Origin: Monoglobus pectinilyticus
GTDB lineage: Bacteria; Bacillota; Clostridia; Monoglobales; Monoglobaceae
DNA length: 64,000 bases
Direction: 5' to 3'
Assembly (NCBI RefSeq): GCF_002874775.1
Contig: NZ_CP020991.1
Span: 2,693,679-2,757,678 of the forward strand
Each line of letters starts with the position of its first letter. The stretch's first letter is position 1. The notes beneath the pieces were generated by a model. That model did no database searches, was not told the DNA's origin, and saw nothing but the letters and a program-made list of their open reading frames with translations. Shown here piece by piece: positions 45,418-53,616 of the stretch. Position numbers and translations under genes: made by a program.

Positions 45418-47997
45418 ATGAAAAAAATTGCAATTGGCATTGTGGCTCATGTAGATTCAGGTAAAACTACGCTTTCAGAAGGCCTATTATATCAGGCGGG
45501 CGAAATAAGAAAATTAGGACGGGTTGATCATCGCAATGCATTTTTGGATACACACCCGATTGAGCGTGACAGAGGAATAACTATTTTTCTTAAGCAAGCC
45601 GTATTTAACATTAATGATACTGAATTCACCCTGCTTGATACCCCTGGGCATGTGGACTTTTCAACCGAGATGGAAAGAACCCTTCAGGTTCTTGATTATG
45701 CTATTTTAGTAATCAGCGGCTCTGAGGGGGTTCAAAGTCATACAGAAACCTTGTGGAAGCTGCTTAAAAGATACGAAGTTCCTTGTTTTTTGTTTATTAA
45801 TAAGATGGATATTGCTGAAAGCAGCCATAGAGATATAATTCTGAATTTAAGAGATAAACTGGACGATGGCTGTGTTGATTTCTCGTCTGATTTTGGCTCA
45901 GAAGCTTTTTATGACAATATAGCAATGTGCAGCGAGAAATTAATGGAGCAGTATCTAAATATGGGAGAAATTAAGGAATCTGATATTCAGGAGGCTATAT
46001 CAGAACGCTGTGTTTTTCCATGTTTCTTTGGATCAGCGCTTAAGCTGAGTGGTGTGGATGAGTTTTTAAGAGGATTAGATAAGTATACAAAAAGTATAAA
46101 TTATAAAAGTGATTTTGCGGCAAAGGTTTTTAAAATATCAGACGACGGCAACGGTAACCGTTTAACTCATTTAAAAATTACAGGCGGAACTTTAAAGGTA
46201 AAGCAGCTTCTGGACGGAACAACATCTGATGGAGAAAACTGGTCAGAAAAAGTGGACCAAATAAGGATATATTCAGGAACAAAGTTTCATGCAGCTGAAC
46301 AAGTTAAGGCCGGAACAATCTGCGCTGTGACCGGTCTTGGAAACACTTATCCGGGAGAGGGGCTGGGAGATGAAGAGAATTCTCAATCTGCTCTATTAAC
46401 GCCTGTTCTTTCTTATAAAGTTGAATTGCTTTCTGATATTGACTTGCATAACGCTCTTTCAAACTTGAGAAAGATTGAAGAAGAAGAGCCGCAGCTTTAT
46501 GTTATGTGGAATGAACAGCTTCAGGAAATACACATACAACTTATGGGCGAGGTACAGCTTGAGGTTTTGAAGCAAATAGTTTTTGACAGATTTGGAATGA
46601 AAATTGACTTTGTAAGAGGAAATATAGCATATCGTGAAACAATTGCGGAACAGACTGAAGGCGTTGGTCATTATGAACCTCTCAGACATTATGCAGAGGT
46701 GCATTTGCTTCTTCAGCCGGGAAAGCGGGGCAGCGGAATAAAGTATTATAATAAGTGCAATGAAGATAAACTGGATAAAAATTGGCAAAAACTGATTATG
46801 ACGCATTTAAAAGAAAAGACTCATATAGGTGTATTAACCGGTTCCCCAATCACTGATATAAAAATTACACTAGTGGCCGGACGGGCTCATCAAAAACATA
46901 CTGAAGGCGGAGATTTCAGGCAGGCAACGTATAGGGCTGTCAGACAGGGCTTAAAAATGACTAAGAACATTCTCCTGGAACCTTGGTATGAGTTTAAATT
47001 AGAAGTTCCGACTGATTCTATAGGCAGAGCAATGACGGATATACAGCAGATGGGAGGAAGATTTTCACAGCCGGAGAATAATGGCGTTGATATGACAGTA
47101 ATTTCAGGATTTGCGCCGGTGTCCGGGATGATGGAGTATCAAAGTGAAGTCAGTATGTATACAAAAGGCAGAGGAAGACTTACATGTTTGCCAAACGGCT
47201 ATGAGCTATGTAATAATTCCGATGAAGTCATTGAAAAAATCGGATATGACAGTGAAAGAGATATTGAAAATACTGCTGATTCTGTATTTTGTTCTCATGG
47301 AGCGGGATTTGTTGTGAAATGGAATGAAGTTCGGGATTATATGCATGTTGACAGTGGTTTTGATATAGATGGTTTACAAAAAGAAATTGATGTTTCAGAG
47401 AAAAGGACATCAGAATATATCAGCAGTGTTGTAACTGATAAAGAATTAATGAAAATATTTGAAAACACTTACGGACCTATAAAACGGGATACCTATTCTG
47501 TGTTATATACAAAAAAGTCTCATGTTAACAACAATAAGCCGATAAAGAATAAACCTAAAAAAGAACAGGGCGAGGATTATCTATTAGTTGACGGATACAA
47601 TATTATATATGCTTGGGATAATTTGAAAGAATATGCTGATGAAAATTTAGATATGGCTAGGCACAAGCTTATAAATATTTTGTGTAACTATCAGGGATTT
47701 TGTAAGTGTCAGGTAATATTAGTGTTTGACGCTTATAAGGTCAAAAATAACCCGGGCGAAATTGAAAAATATCACAATATAAATATTGTTTATACCAAAG
47801 AAAAGGAAACTGCCGATATGTATATTGAGAAGGTATCTCATCAGCTAAGTAAAAAACATAGAGTTAGAGTAGCGACTTCTGACGGACTGGAACAGTTAAT
47901 AATCCTTGGTAATGGTGCATACAGGGTGTCGGCAAATGAGTTTAAAAAAGAGGTTGATATGGTTGAAAAGGCAATACGCGAATTCTTAAAAAAATGA
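45418..47997 (+). CDS. TetM-like translational GTPase fused to a YacP/Rae1-type NYN ribonuclease domain
   Basis: The product is 859 aa with a GGAGAG SD. Residues 1-700 or so follow the ribosomal-protection class: G1 AHVDSGKTT (10-18), switch RDRGITIF, G3 DTPGHVDF, G4 NKMD, then EF-G-like domains II-V. From about residue 721 comes an added NYN domain: LLVDGYNIIYAWDNL, LVFDAYKV, YTKEKETADMYIE and RVATSDGLEQ, the acidic pattern of YacP/Rae1. Rae1 cuts mRNA in the ribosomal A site. The fusion suggests a factor that enters the A site as TetM does and brings a nuclease. Tetracycline resistance cannot be assumed. Confidence 0.85.
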   Translation: MKKIAIGIVAHVDSGKTTLSEGLLYQAGEIRKLGRVDHRNAFLDTHPIERDRGITIFLKQAVFNINDTEFTLLDTPGHVDFSTEMERTLQVLDYAILVISGSEGVQSHTETLWKLLKRYEVPCFLFINKMDIAESSHRDIILNLRDKLDDGCVDFSSDFGSEAFYDNIAMCSEKLMEQYLNMGEIKESDIQEAISERCVFPCFFGSALKLSGVDEFLRGLDKYTKSINYKSDFAAKVFKISDDGNGNRLTHLKITGGTLKVKQLLDGTTSDGENWSEKVDQIRIYSGTKFHAAEQVKAGTICAVTGLGNTYPGEGLGDEENSQSALLTPVLSYKVELLSDIDLHNALSNLRKIEEEEPQLYVMWNEQLQEIHIQLMGEVQLEVLKQIVFDRFGMKIDFVRGNIAYRETIAEQTEGVGHYEPLRHYAEVHLLLQPGKRGSGIKYYNKCNEDKLDKNWQKLIMTHLKEKTHIGVLTGSPITDIKITLVAGRAHQKHTEGGDFRQATYRAVRQGLKMTKNILLEPWYEFKLEVPTDSIGRAMTDIQQMGGRFSQPENNGVDMTVISGFAPVSGMMEYQSEVSMYTKGRGRLTCLPNGYELCNNSDEVIEKIGYDSERDIENTADSVFCSHGAGFVVKWNEVRDYMHVDSGFDIDGLQKEIDVSEKRTSEYISSVVTDKELMKIFENTYGPIKRDTYSVLYTKKSHVNNNKPIKNKPKKEQGEDYLLVDGYNIIYAWDNLKEYADENLDMARHKLINILCNYQGFCKCQVILVFDAYKVKNNPGEIEKYHNINIVYTKEKETADMYIEKVSHQLSKKHRVRVATSDGLEQLIILGNGAYRVSANEFKKEVDMVEKAIREFLKK

Positions 47998-48054
47998 TAT
48001 AAAATACTGGATAAACGGTTAAGATACCGTCTTATAAAAATAGTATGATATTAA

Positions 48055-48093
48055 AAAACACTGTAATCAAATTTTAATTGGTTACAGTGTTTT
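48055..48093 (+). terminator. Terminator of the TetM-NYN gene
   Basis: Arms of 16 bp (48055-48070 / 48078-48093) pair around AACACTGTAA with a short loop, followed by T residues. The rest of the gap to 48327 is AT-rich with no gene; a sporulation promoter is expected upstream of cotJA but was not identified. Confidence 0.75.
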
Positions 48094-48327
48094 TTATATA
48101 CTGATTTTTTATTATAGCTTTTACCACAATCTTAGTGAACTGTTTTGAATTAATCTCCTAAATACTATCTTGCCGGTATTTGTATATGTAAATAATATAT
48201 TCCTTAAAGGCTTCTAGCACAAATTACTTATATAATCATATAATATATCAGGCTTGAGATGTCAATTTTTGACGAAACAAAATATTAATTAATTATTCGA
48301 GCCAACTAATTTGAAAGGAATGATTTT

Positions 48328-48534
48328 ATGCCATTTGCAAATGAAACCGTGCCTCTTGAAATGCCGCTTGTTGGCTATGCCTATGTGCCCATGCAGCAGG
48401 CCGAAATGAGAAATTTGTTTGATCCTGAGTACGGTCTTAAGGAAGGAACTATATTCCCTATTTTAAATAAACCTATGGGTGTGTATGGAAAGCAAACAAA
48501 AGGCGACATAATTTTTAAAAACGGAGGAATGTAA
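48328..48534 (+). CDS. cotJA: Spore coat protein CotJA
   Basis: The product is 68 aa. The conserved CotJA core is present: AYVPMQQAEMRNLFDPEYGLKEGTIFPILNKPMGVYG, where GTIFPxLxKP is diagnostic. An AAAGGAATG SD precedes ATG 48328. cotJA, cotJB and cotJC form a small mother-cell operon whose products are made in the inner spore coat. cotJB begins 2 bp after its stop. Confidence 0.87.
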   Translation: MPFANETVPLEMPLVGYAYVPMQQAEMRNLFDPEYGLKEGTIFPILNKPMGVYGKQTKGDIIFKNGGM

Positions 48535-48535
48535 T

Positions 48536-48784
48536 ATGAATGCGAGAGAAGAGTTATTAAAAAAATTATCCGCCTATAGCTTTGCGGAAAAAGAATGGAA
48601 CCTATATTTGGATACTCATCCGAATGATAGAGATGGCCTTATGATGCACAGAAGAATGGCTGATAAGGCAAAGGAATTAAGTAAAGAGTTTGAGGAAAAG
48701 TTTGGTCCTTTAACTACTATGAATGTGACTAACACAGAATGTTTTGATTGGATTGAAGAACCATGGCCGTGGGATAATGTTTGA
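48536..48784 (+). CDS. cotJB: Spore coat protein CotJB
   Basis: The product is 82 aa. It shows the family pattern REELLKKLSAYSFAEKEWNLYLDTHPND with the C-terminal FDWIEEPWPWDN, close to the standard LDWINxPWPWE ending. It lies 2 bp after cotJA and about 100 bp before the cotJC start, in the usual cotJABC order. It is intact, so only the third gene of the operon is disrupted. Confidence 0.88.
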   Translation: MNAREELLKKLSAYSFAEKEWNLYLDTHPNDRDGLMMHRRMADKAKELSKEFEEKFGPLTTMNVTNTECFDWIEEPWPWDNV

Positions 48785-48887
48785 TAACTATATTCAGGCA
48801 TGACAAAAAAGCCAATGACAATATTTATTTAATTACTTTTATAAAAATAATTGTTTAACTTAACACATAATCTGGAGGGAAGAATAT

Positions 48888-48998
48888 ATGTGGAATTATC
48901 AAAAAAAATTACAATATCCAGTAAATATAAAAACTACGAATCCTAGCCTTGCTAACTATATTGTAAGCCAATACGGCGGTCCTAATTGTTTTTTATAA
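48888..48998 (+). pseudogene. cotJC: cotJC 5' segment (codons 1-33), interrupted
   Basis: ATG 48888 follows a TGGAGGG SD. The 33 codons read MWNYQKKLQYPVNIK...YIVSQYGGPN, the N-terminus of the manganese-catalase-like coat protein CotJC, and then change at 48987 to CFL-stop. The next CotJC residues (GELAASLRYLSQRFAMP) lie at 51664 in the same sense. The break falls exactly at a 12-bp sequence that is repeated at 51652. Removal of the DNA between would restore the frame, so this may be a split gene rather than a dead one. Confidence 0.85.
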
Positions 48999-49002
48999 TA
49001 AA

Positions 49003-50406
49003 TTAGTAATATATAATTTCCAGATGCTTTTCCGGTTTAATATAAACTATTTTTGCAATAATCTGTTTTAATGCGTTATTTTTATCGGTGTCGGAAATAT
49101 CTTTATCCTGAATGAAATCCAAAATATCTTTTACACGTTTAATATATTTATAATTATCTGTTATGCTGCAAATTGAATTATTTTGTATTTCTTTGAGTTT
49201 ATTTTGCAGACCTATTTTGTTTTTACTGTATTCTTCTAAAGTGTCTGTTCCCGAGAGATATGCTTCTTTAGCTCTGTCTAATGATTTTTTTAAGCGTTTT
49301 TCAGCTTTTTTATATAACAATACTTCATCATTATTTTTTGTATTTGCGTTTTTTATTATCTGAGCTGATTCTGCTTTTAAGCAGTCTGCTTTTAATTGTT
49401 CTAAAACTATTTTCTCAGCAGTTTTTATACTTATTGAATGTGAGACATTGCAGGCGGACTTAATATATCCGCAGCACTGCAAATAATCTCCGCTTCGTGC
49501 GAGTGTACAGCCGCAGCTGCCGCAAACCAACAGACCGCTGAGCCAGTATGACTTGTCAGCTTGGTCTTTCAAATATTTACGGTTAATAGTCTTTATTTTA
49601 TTATAACGTTTCTGTGCCTTAATCCATAAGTCTTTTTCAACAATAGGTTCATGTTGATTTTCTAAATAAATAGTGTCATTAATATTTTCGGATTTTCGGT
49701 TATGAGTCCATCTTAAAGTTCCGGTATATACTGGATTGGATATTATATATTCGATAGTTCTTTTCCTAAAAGGATTTCCAAGTTTAGTGTGTAACCCAAG
49801 TGAATTTAAACGAGCTGCAATTTGTCCGAATGACTCACCCGAAACAAATCTTTTAAATATATTTTTTACTATAACAGCTTCTTCAGCAATAGGTGAAAAA
49901 TTATTGTCAACAACCGTATATCCGAAAGATGGTTTTGTTTGTACGCCGCCTTTTTTCGCTTTTTCGCTCATTCCCTTTTTTACTTCGTCAGAAAGATTGA
50001 GAGAATAATATTCAGCCATGGCTTCAAGCATTGACTCTATAATTACACTCATTTTGTCATCGCCGATATTTTCTGTTATTGATAATACCTGAATGCCTAG
50101 CTCAGACCTTAATAAAGATTTATATACAACACTGTCTTCTCGGTTTCTGGCAAAGCGGTCGAATTTATGTACTAAAATTACATCAAATGGTTTTGGGGTT
50201 GATTTAGCCTTTTTTATCATATTTTGAAATGCAGGGCGTTTTTTTGCATTGCGGCCGCTGATTCCTTCATCAATATAAATAAACTCATCCGGCAGCAATA
50301 AGTCGTTTTCGTCACAATACTTTCTCATAGCCCGAAGCTGAGCGTCTGGGGAAAACTCCAATTGGTCTTCAGTTGATACTCGAATATAGCAAGCTGCTGT
50401 TTTCAT
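49003..50406 (-). CDS. Large serine recombinase of the small cotJC element
   Basis: The product is 467 aa. The N-terminal resolvase domain has the catalytic serine in YIRVSTEDQ (Ser10), with VHKFDRFARN and the E-helix IIESMLEAMAEYYS. A recombinase domain (GYTVVDNNF...NPVYTGTLRW) follows, then a zinc ribbon (CGSCGCTLARS...CCGYIKSAC) and a coiled coil. The stop lies 17 bp from the left repeat, the typical place for an element's own integrase. It should cut at the 12-bp core. It is unlike the second recombinase at 51821 beyond the shared architecture. Confidence 0.9.
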   Translation of the reverse strand: MKTAACYIRVSTEDQLEFSPDAQLRAMRKYCDENDLLLPDEFIYIDEGISGRNAKKRPAFQNMIKKAKSTPKPFDVILVHKFDRFARNREDSVVYKSLLRSELGIQVLSITENIGDDKMSVIIESMLEAMAEYYSLNLSDEVKKGMSEKAKKGGVQTKPSFGYTVVDNNFSPIAEEAVIVKNIFKRFVSGESFGQIAARLNSLGLHTKLGNPFRKRTIEYIISNPVYTGTLRWTHNRKSENINDTIYLENQHEPIVEKDLWIKAQKRYNKIKTINRKYLKDQADKSYWLSGLLVCGSCGCTLARSGDYLQCCGYIKSACNVSHSISIKTAEKIVLEQLKADCLKAESAQIIKNANTKNNDEVLLYKKAEKRLKKSLDRAKEAYLSGTDTLEEYSKNKIGLQNKLKEIQNNSICSITDNYKYIKRVKDILDFIQDKDISDTDKNNALKQIIAKIVYIKPEKHLEIIYY

Positions 50407-50721
50407 AAATTCACCTGATTTACAGAATTCTGTTAGATATAATAAAAAGAAAATTGTGATTATTTAAATAATATATACAAGTACACTATAAAGAATATGA
50501 CGGTTTTGTATCTAACAATCATAATACATTAAAAAATATATAAAAAATCCATTTTAGATAACACAAAAATTCAGATTAGATTAGAGCTTATATTTCTGTA
50601 AAAAATATTGTATTTAATTAAGTCAATATGAACTTTATAAATTTGTTTTTTATAAAAATATAGATTTTAGAGTTATATTGGATAAGCAGTTATAAGTATA
50701 TTTTTTAACAGAGGTGGTTTT
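50407..50721. promoter_or_regulatory. AT-rich divergent intergenic region of the small element
   Basis: It separates the recombinase from the 79-aa gene and must hold both promoters. No clear consensus sigma-A pair or operator stood out. If the recombinase is controlled by sporulation, a mother-cell sigma promoter should lie just upstream of 50406 on the minus strand; I could not confirm one by eye. Confidence 0.35.
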
Positions 50722-50961
50722 ATGAAAGAAAATGGAATAAAAAATAATGATATTTCAAACAGAAAAAAATGGAATATAAAGCCATGGTCTGCAAGTTCAT
50801 CAGTAATATTGTCTGATGGCAGTACTAAACCATATGATTATAGTATAGATTTTATTGAACATATTGCCTGTCCTCTTTCTGAATACGTGAGCAATGGATT
50901 ACAGAAAGCAGTTTGGAAACCCGAGTATAATACGTATATAAAAAATAATAATATAAAGTGA
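50722..50961 (+). CDS. 79-aa orphan protein in the small cotJC element
   Basis: ATG 50722 with an AGAGGTGG SD. The product is basic at the N-terminus (KENGIKNNDISNRKKWNIKPW), cut here by composition only, and ends KNNNIK. The middle SASSSVILSDGSTKPYDYSIDFIEHIACPLSEYV has no family I recognise. In serine-integrase elements a small adjacent gene is often the recombination directionality factor, and this is the best candidate inside the unit, but nothing in the residues proves it. Confidence 0.5.
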   Translation: MKENGIKNNDISNRKKWNIKPWSASSSVILSDGSTKPYDYSIDFIEHIACPLSEYVSNGLQKAVWKPEYNTYIKNNNIK

Positions 50962-51242
50962 ATAGTGGATAAATAGAACTAATTATAATATATATATTAT
51001 TAGTGTTTATTGCAAAAAAATAAGTTGAAATTATAAAATGAGTATATTATATAAAATAGATATATCAATTTCTAAAAATTGCAGTAAAATTTAGTTACAA
51101 AATATATAATTTGAGCAATACGTTTCCTTTTGAAATGTTGAGAATTTTGATAAAATATCCTATATTTTGTCAGTTTAATAATAAAAGACAAAGAAGGATA
51201 TTTAAAATAGGTATTACATATAGTTTTTTGGGAGTGATATAT

Positions 51243-51617
51243 TTGCATAGGGAAGCATACAGACGTAATATTAGAATCGGAAGACAAAATTATGGTCAAG
51301 TTTTTTGTACGCAATGCGGCGAACGTTTAGGACGAATAATATTGAGAGATTATAAATATTTGTTTTTAGTTTATTTATGTAAATGCGGAGCTGAGGTTGT
51401 TTATAGGACAGAAGAAGGCAATCCTGATACAACAGAAAATTATTATATAGATATTATAAATGGAGTGGCTGTTTGCAGACGGTGTAAAAAGGAGCTGTTT
51501 TACATAGATAGAAATAAAGTAGTAAATTATGCGTTTCATATTATTTGCAGCTGTGGAAAACAATATAATAATAGATTGCCCGAAAGAAGCAGACAACTAA
51601 GGATAAAAGAAGGATAA
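51243..51617 (+). CDS. Zinc-ribbon protein, paralogue carried by the small element
   Basis: The start is TTG 51243 with a GGGAGTGAT SD at 51230-51238; a longer frame reaches 51111 without one. The product is 124 aa and parallels the 45026 gene closely: HREAYRRNIRIGRQNYGQVFCTQCGERLG, CKCGAEVVY, CRRCKKELFYIDR and CSCGKQYNNRLP, with all cysteines kept. One copy lies outside and one inside the element, so the gene was either captured or seeded by it. Its proximity to the right repeat makes it cargo or a recombination accessory. The function is unknown. Confidence 0.65.
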   Translation: MHREAYRRNIRIGRQNYGQVFCTQCGERLGRIILRDYKYLFLVYLCKCGAEVVYRTEEGNPDTTENYYIDIINGVAVCRRCKKELFYIDRNKVVNYAFHIICSCGKQYNNRLPERSRQLRIKEG

Positions 51618-51651
51618 AGATTTATATAAGATTTATTATATAATACAATTA

Positions 51652-51798
51652 GGCGGTCCTAATGGCGAACTTGCTGCGTCGCTCAGATATTTATCACAGC
51701 GTTTTGCTATGCCAAACGGTATGACAAAGGCTTTGCTTACGGATATTGGAACCGAGGAATACGTCCCGCCACGTTGGAGATACTTGCAACTAACGAGT
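51652..51798 (+). pseudogene. cotJC: cotJC middle segment, cut again after GTEE
   Basis: From the right repeat the frame reads GGPNGELAASLRYLSQRFAM, then TKALLTDIGTEE, the CotJC continuation. After GTEE (to about 51759) it runs out of register. One frame gives nonsense to a stop at 51798. Another (from 51768) gives ATLEILAT, reminiscent of the next CotJC residues (AHLExxAT), so there is an indel or a recombination scar here. The catalytic C-terminal two thirds of CotJC were not found anywhere else in the window. Confidence 0.8.
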
Positions 51799-51811
51799 AT
51801 GCAGGTTTTTT

Positions 51812-51836
51812 AAGCCTGCCTTATTTTGGCAGGCTT
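51812..51836. terminator. Hairpin at the prophage left edge
   Basis: AAGCCTGCC (51812-51820) and GGCAGGCTT (51828-51836) pair perfectly across TTATTTT. The right arm lies within the last codons of the recombinase gene, whose stop is at 51821. It can terminate leftward recombinase transcription and rightward cotJC transcription. Confidence 0.7.
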
Positions 51837-53422
51837 AATATTTGTGTGTTCGGTAATTTGGGATATATTGTTATTTCAAATTTATCCGGTGTTTTTTTTG
51901 TGCCTCGTTTTTCTTTTGTGTATACAACTTTTTCAACTACCTCTTTTAACATCTGATTCTTTATTTCAGGGTCACTAATCTCATAATATGTATCCAGTAT
52001 ATTTTTTAACTTTGGTATAAAATCTTTATTTATTGCTGTCTGTTTTTTGCTTTTTGACAGCTCGTTTTTTATGTTATCCTCATTTTCTTTTAGTTCAGAC
52101 ATTTTATCCGAAATTTTTTTTGAGCGTTCAATAAATATTTCAGTTGTATATACACCCTGTTCTAAAAAATCATATAGTGAATCCATTTGCTTATTAAGAG
52201 TTATGATTTCATCTTGTATCGCATTTAAATTGTTAAGCATTAGTTTTTCATAACTGCTATTTTGAATAGTGTTACATGGTTTTATGTTCAATGTATATTT
52301 GTTTAACCAATTATATAGGGCTTCAATTATTCTGTCCTCCACATAGTGGAGAGCTGTTCCAACAGTTTGGCAGCCTAAGGTCGTACACAATAAACTTGTT
52401 GGAGTGTTATTGCTATAAGGTCTTGCTATCATTTTATGATTGCACTTTGAACATACTACTAGTCCGGCAAGAGGATTTGTTATTTTTCTATTTTCACCTA
52501 TAGGTTTGGCGGGATTTTTACTCATATAATACTGAGCTGTGTTGAACACATCTTCTGTTATTATTGCCGGATGTTTTCCGTCCTCAAGTATGAAATCTTT
52601 TGCTCTAGGTCTCATAGTTATTTTTTTCCCGTTTACTATTTTTTTAATGGCCTTTCTGTTACCCCATCTTGTTTTACCAATGTAAACAGGGTTTTTAAGT
52701 ATATCTTTTATAGTTGCAATAGACCATGTTTTTGATTTTCGTGGATTTATACCCATTTGTGATAATTTCTTTGCTATTTTTGATATTCCTATCCGTTCAC
52801 ACACTCCTATATCATTTGGTATACCATTTGTATACATTTCATATATAAGCTTTACAGTTTCTGCCTCATCTTTATTAATCTCTAGCGTGTATCCTTTTCC
52901 GTCCTGATTTGGCACCCTTTTATAACCGTAGGGCGGCACTGAACCAAGGTAGTTTCCTTCTTTAACTGACGCTTCTCTTCCACGCTGCAGACGGCGATTA
53001 ATAACTTTATACTCACGTCTTGACATGAACAACCCAAATTCAAAATATTCCTCATCATATTCGTCATTTGGATTATAGGTTTTTATAGGGGTGATAATTT
53101 TGGTGTCGCTGTATTTAAAAGTTTGGCTTATAATACCTTGGTCAATTGTATCACCTCTTGCTAATCTTTCAACTTCCATAACAAGCACGCCGGACCATAT
53201 GCCTGATTCGACGTCTGCTAAGAGTTCCTGCACAACCGGCCGTGAAGCTATTGTATCGCCAGACACAACTTCACGGTATATTTTGGTTATATTTAAATTC
53301 ATTTGTTTGCTTAGCGTGAGAAGTGTTTTTTCGTGTCTCGCTAATGTTTCTTCCATACTTACATTAGGATTATTTTCATCCGAGCGCGATTTTCTTAAAT
53401 ATATACAGTATTCACCATTCAT
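51821..53422 (-). CDS. Large serine recombinase (prophage integrase)
   Basis: The product is 533 aa. The resolvase domain has its catalytic serine in YLRKSRSDE, the phage-type motif, with MEVERLARGD. The recombinase domain includes REASVKEGNYLGSVPPYGYKR and NPVYIGKTRWGNRK. A zinc ribbon (VCSKCNHKMIARP...CTTLGCQTVG) and a coiled coil end the chain. It differs from the first recombinase in the Ser motif and in a wide insertion. It sits at the element edge as expected for an integrase. It would be needed to remove the prophage and reunite cotJC. Confidence 0.9.
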   Translation of the reverse strand: MNGEYCIYLRKSRSDENNPNVSMEETLARHEKTLLTLSKQMNLNITKIYREVVSGDTIASRPVVQELLADVESGIWSGVLVMEVERLARGDTIDQGIISQTFKYSDTKIITPIKTYNPNDEYDEEYFEFGLFMSRREYKVINRRLQRGREASVKEGNYLGSVPPYGYKRVPNQDGKGYTLEINKDEAETVKLIYEMYTNGIPNDIGVCERIGISKIAKKLSQMGINPRKSKTWSIATIKDILKNPVYIGKTRWGNRKAIKKIVNGKKITMRPRAKDFILEDGKHPAIITEDVFNTAQYYMSKNPAKPIGENRKITNPLAGLVVCSKCNHKMIARPYSNNTPTSLLCTTLGCQTVGTALHYVEDRIIEALYNWLNKYTLNIKPCNTIQNSSYEKLMLNNLNAIQDEIITLNKQMDSLYDFLEQGVYTTEIFIERSKKISDKMSELKENEDNIKNELSKSKKQTAINKDFIPKLKNILDTYYEISDPEIKNQMLKEVVEKVVYTKEKRGTKKTPDKFEITIYPKLPNTQILSLPK

Positions 53423-53616
53423 ATATTTATTTCAATACACCCCCACCAGGGTGCGTCTCCTTTCAATATTCTTTTCAATACACGCACCCGTATAGGGGGC
53501 GACAGCAAAAATATATAATAGTTATATACTTTTATTCTTATAATTGTTATATTGTAACATAATATTTAAATCTTTAATATAAAATGTGTTTATAAGAATG
53601 TCTCTTATTATATATT

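Larger units (their letters stand above)
48975..51663. mobile_element. Recombinase element inserted in cotJC (2677-bp unit)
   Basis: Direct repeats GGCGGTCCTAAT at 48975-48986 and 51652-51663 bound the unit. Inside are a serine recombinase on the minus strand, a 79-aa orphan gene and a TTG-started zinc-ribbon gene. The repeat lies within the codons for Gly-Gly-Pro-Asn, a conserved CotJC stretch, and one copy after excision restores an unbroken frame. There are no structural or replication genes, so it is a minimal skin-like intervening element, possibly excised in the mother cell. Timing is inferred. Confidence 0.85.

Noticed and set aside
45418-47997. Acquired tetracycline-resistance gene
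   Set aside because: TetM-like, but fused to an NYN domain and with base composition like its neighbours; a housekeeping-type factor is more likely.
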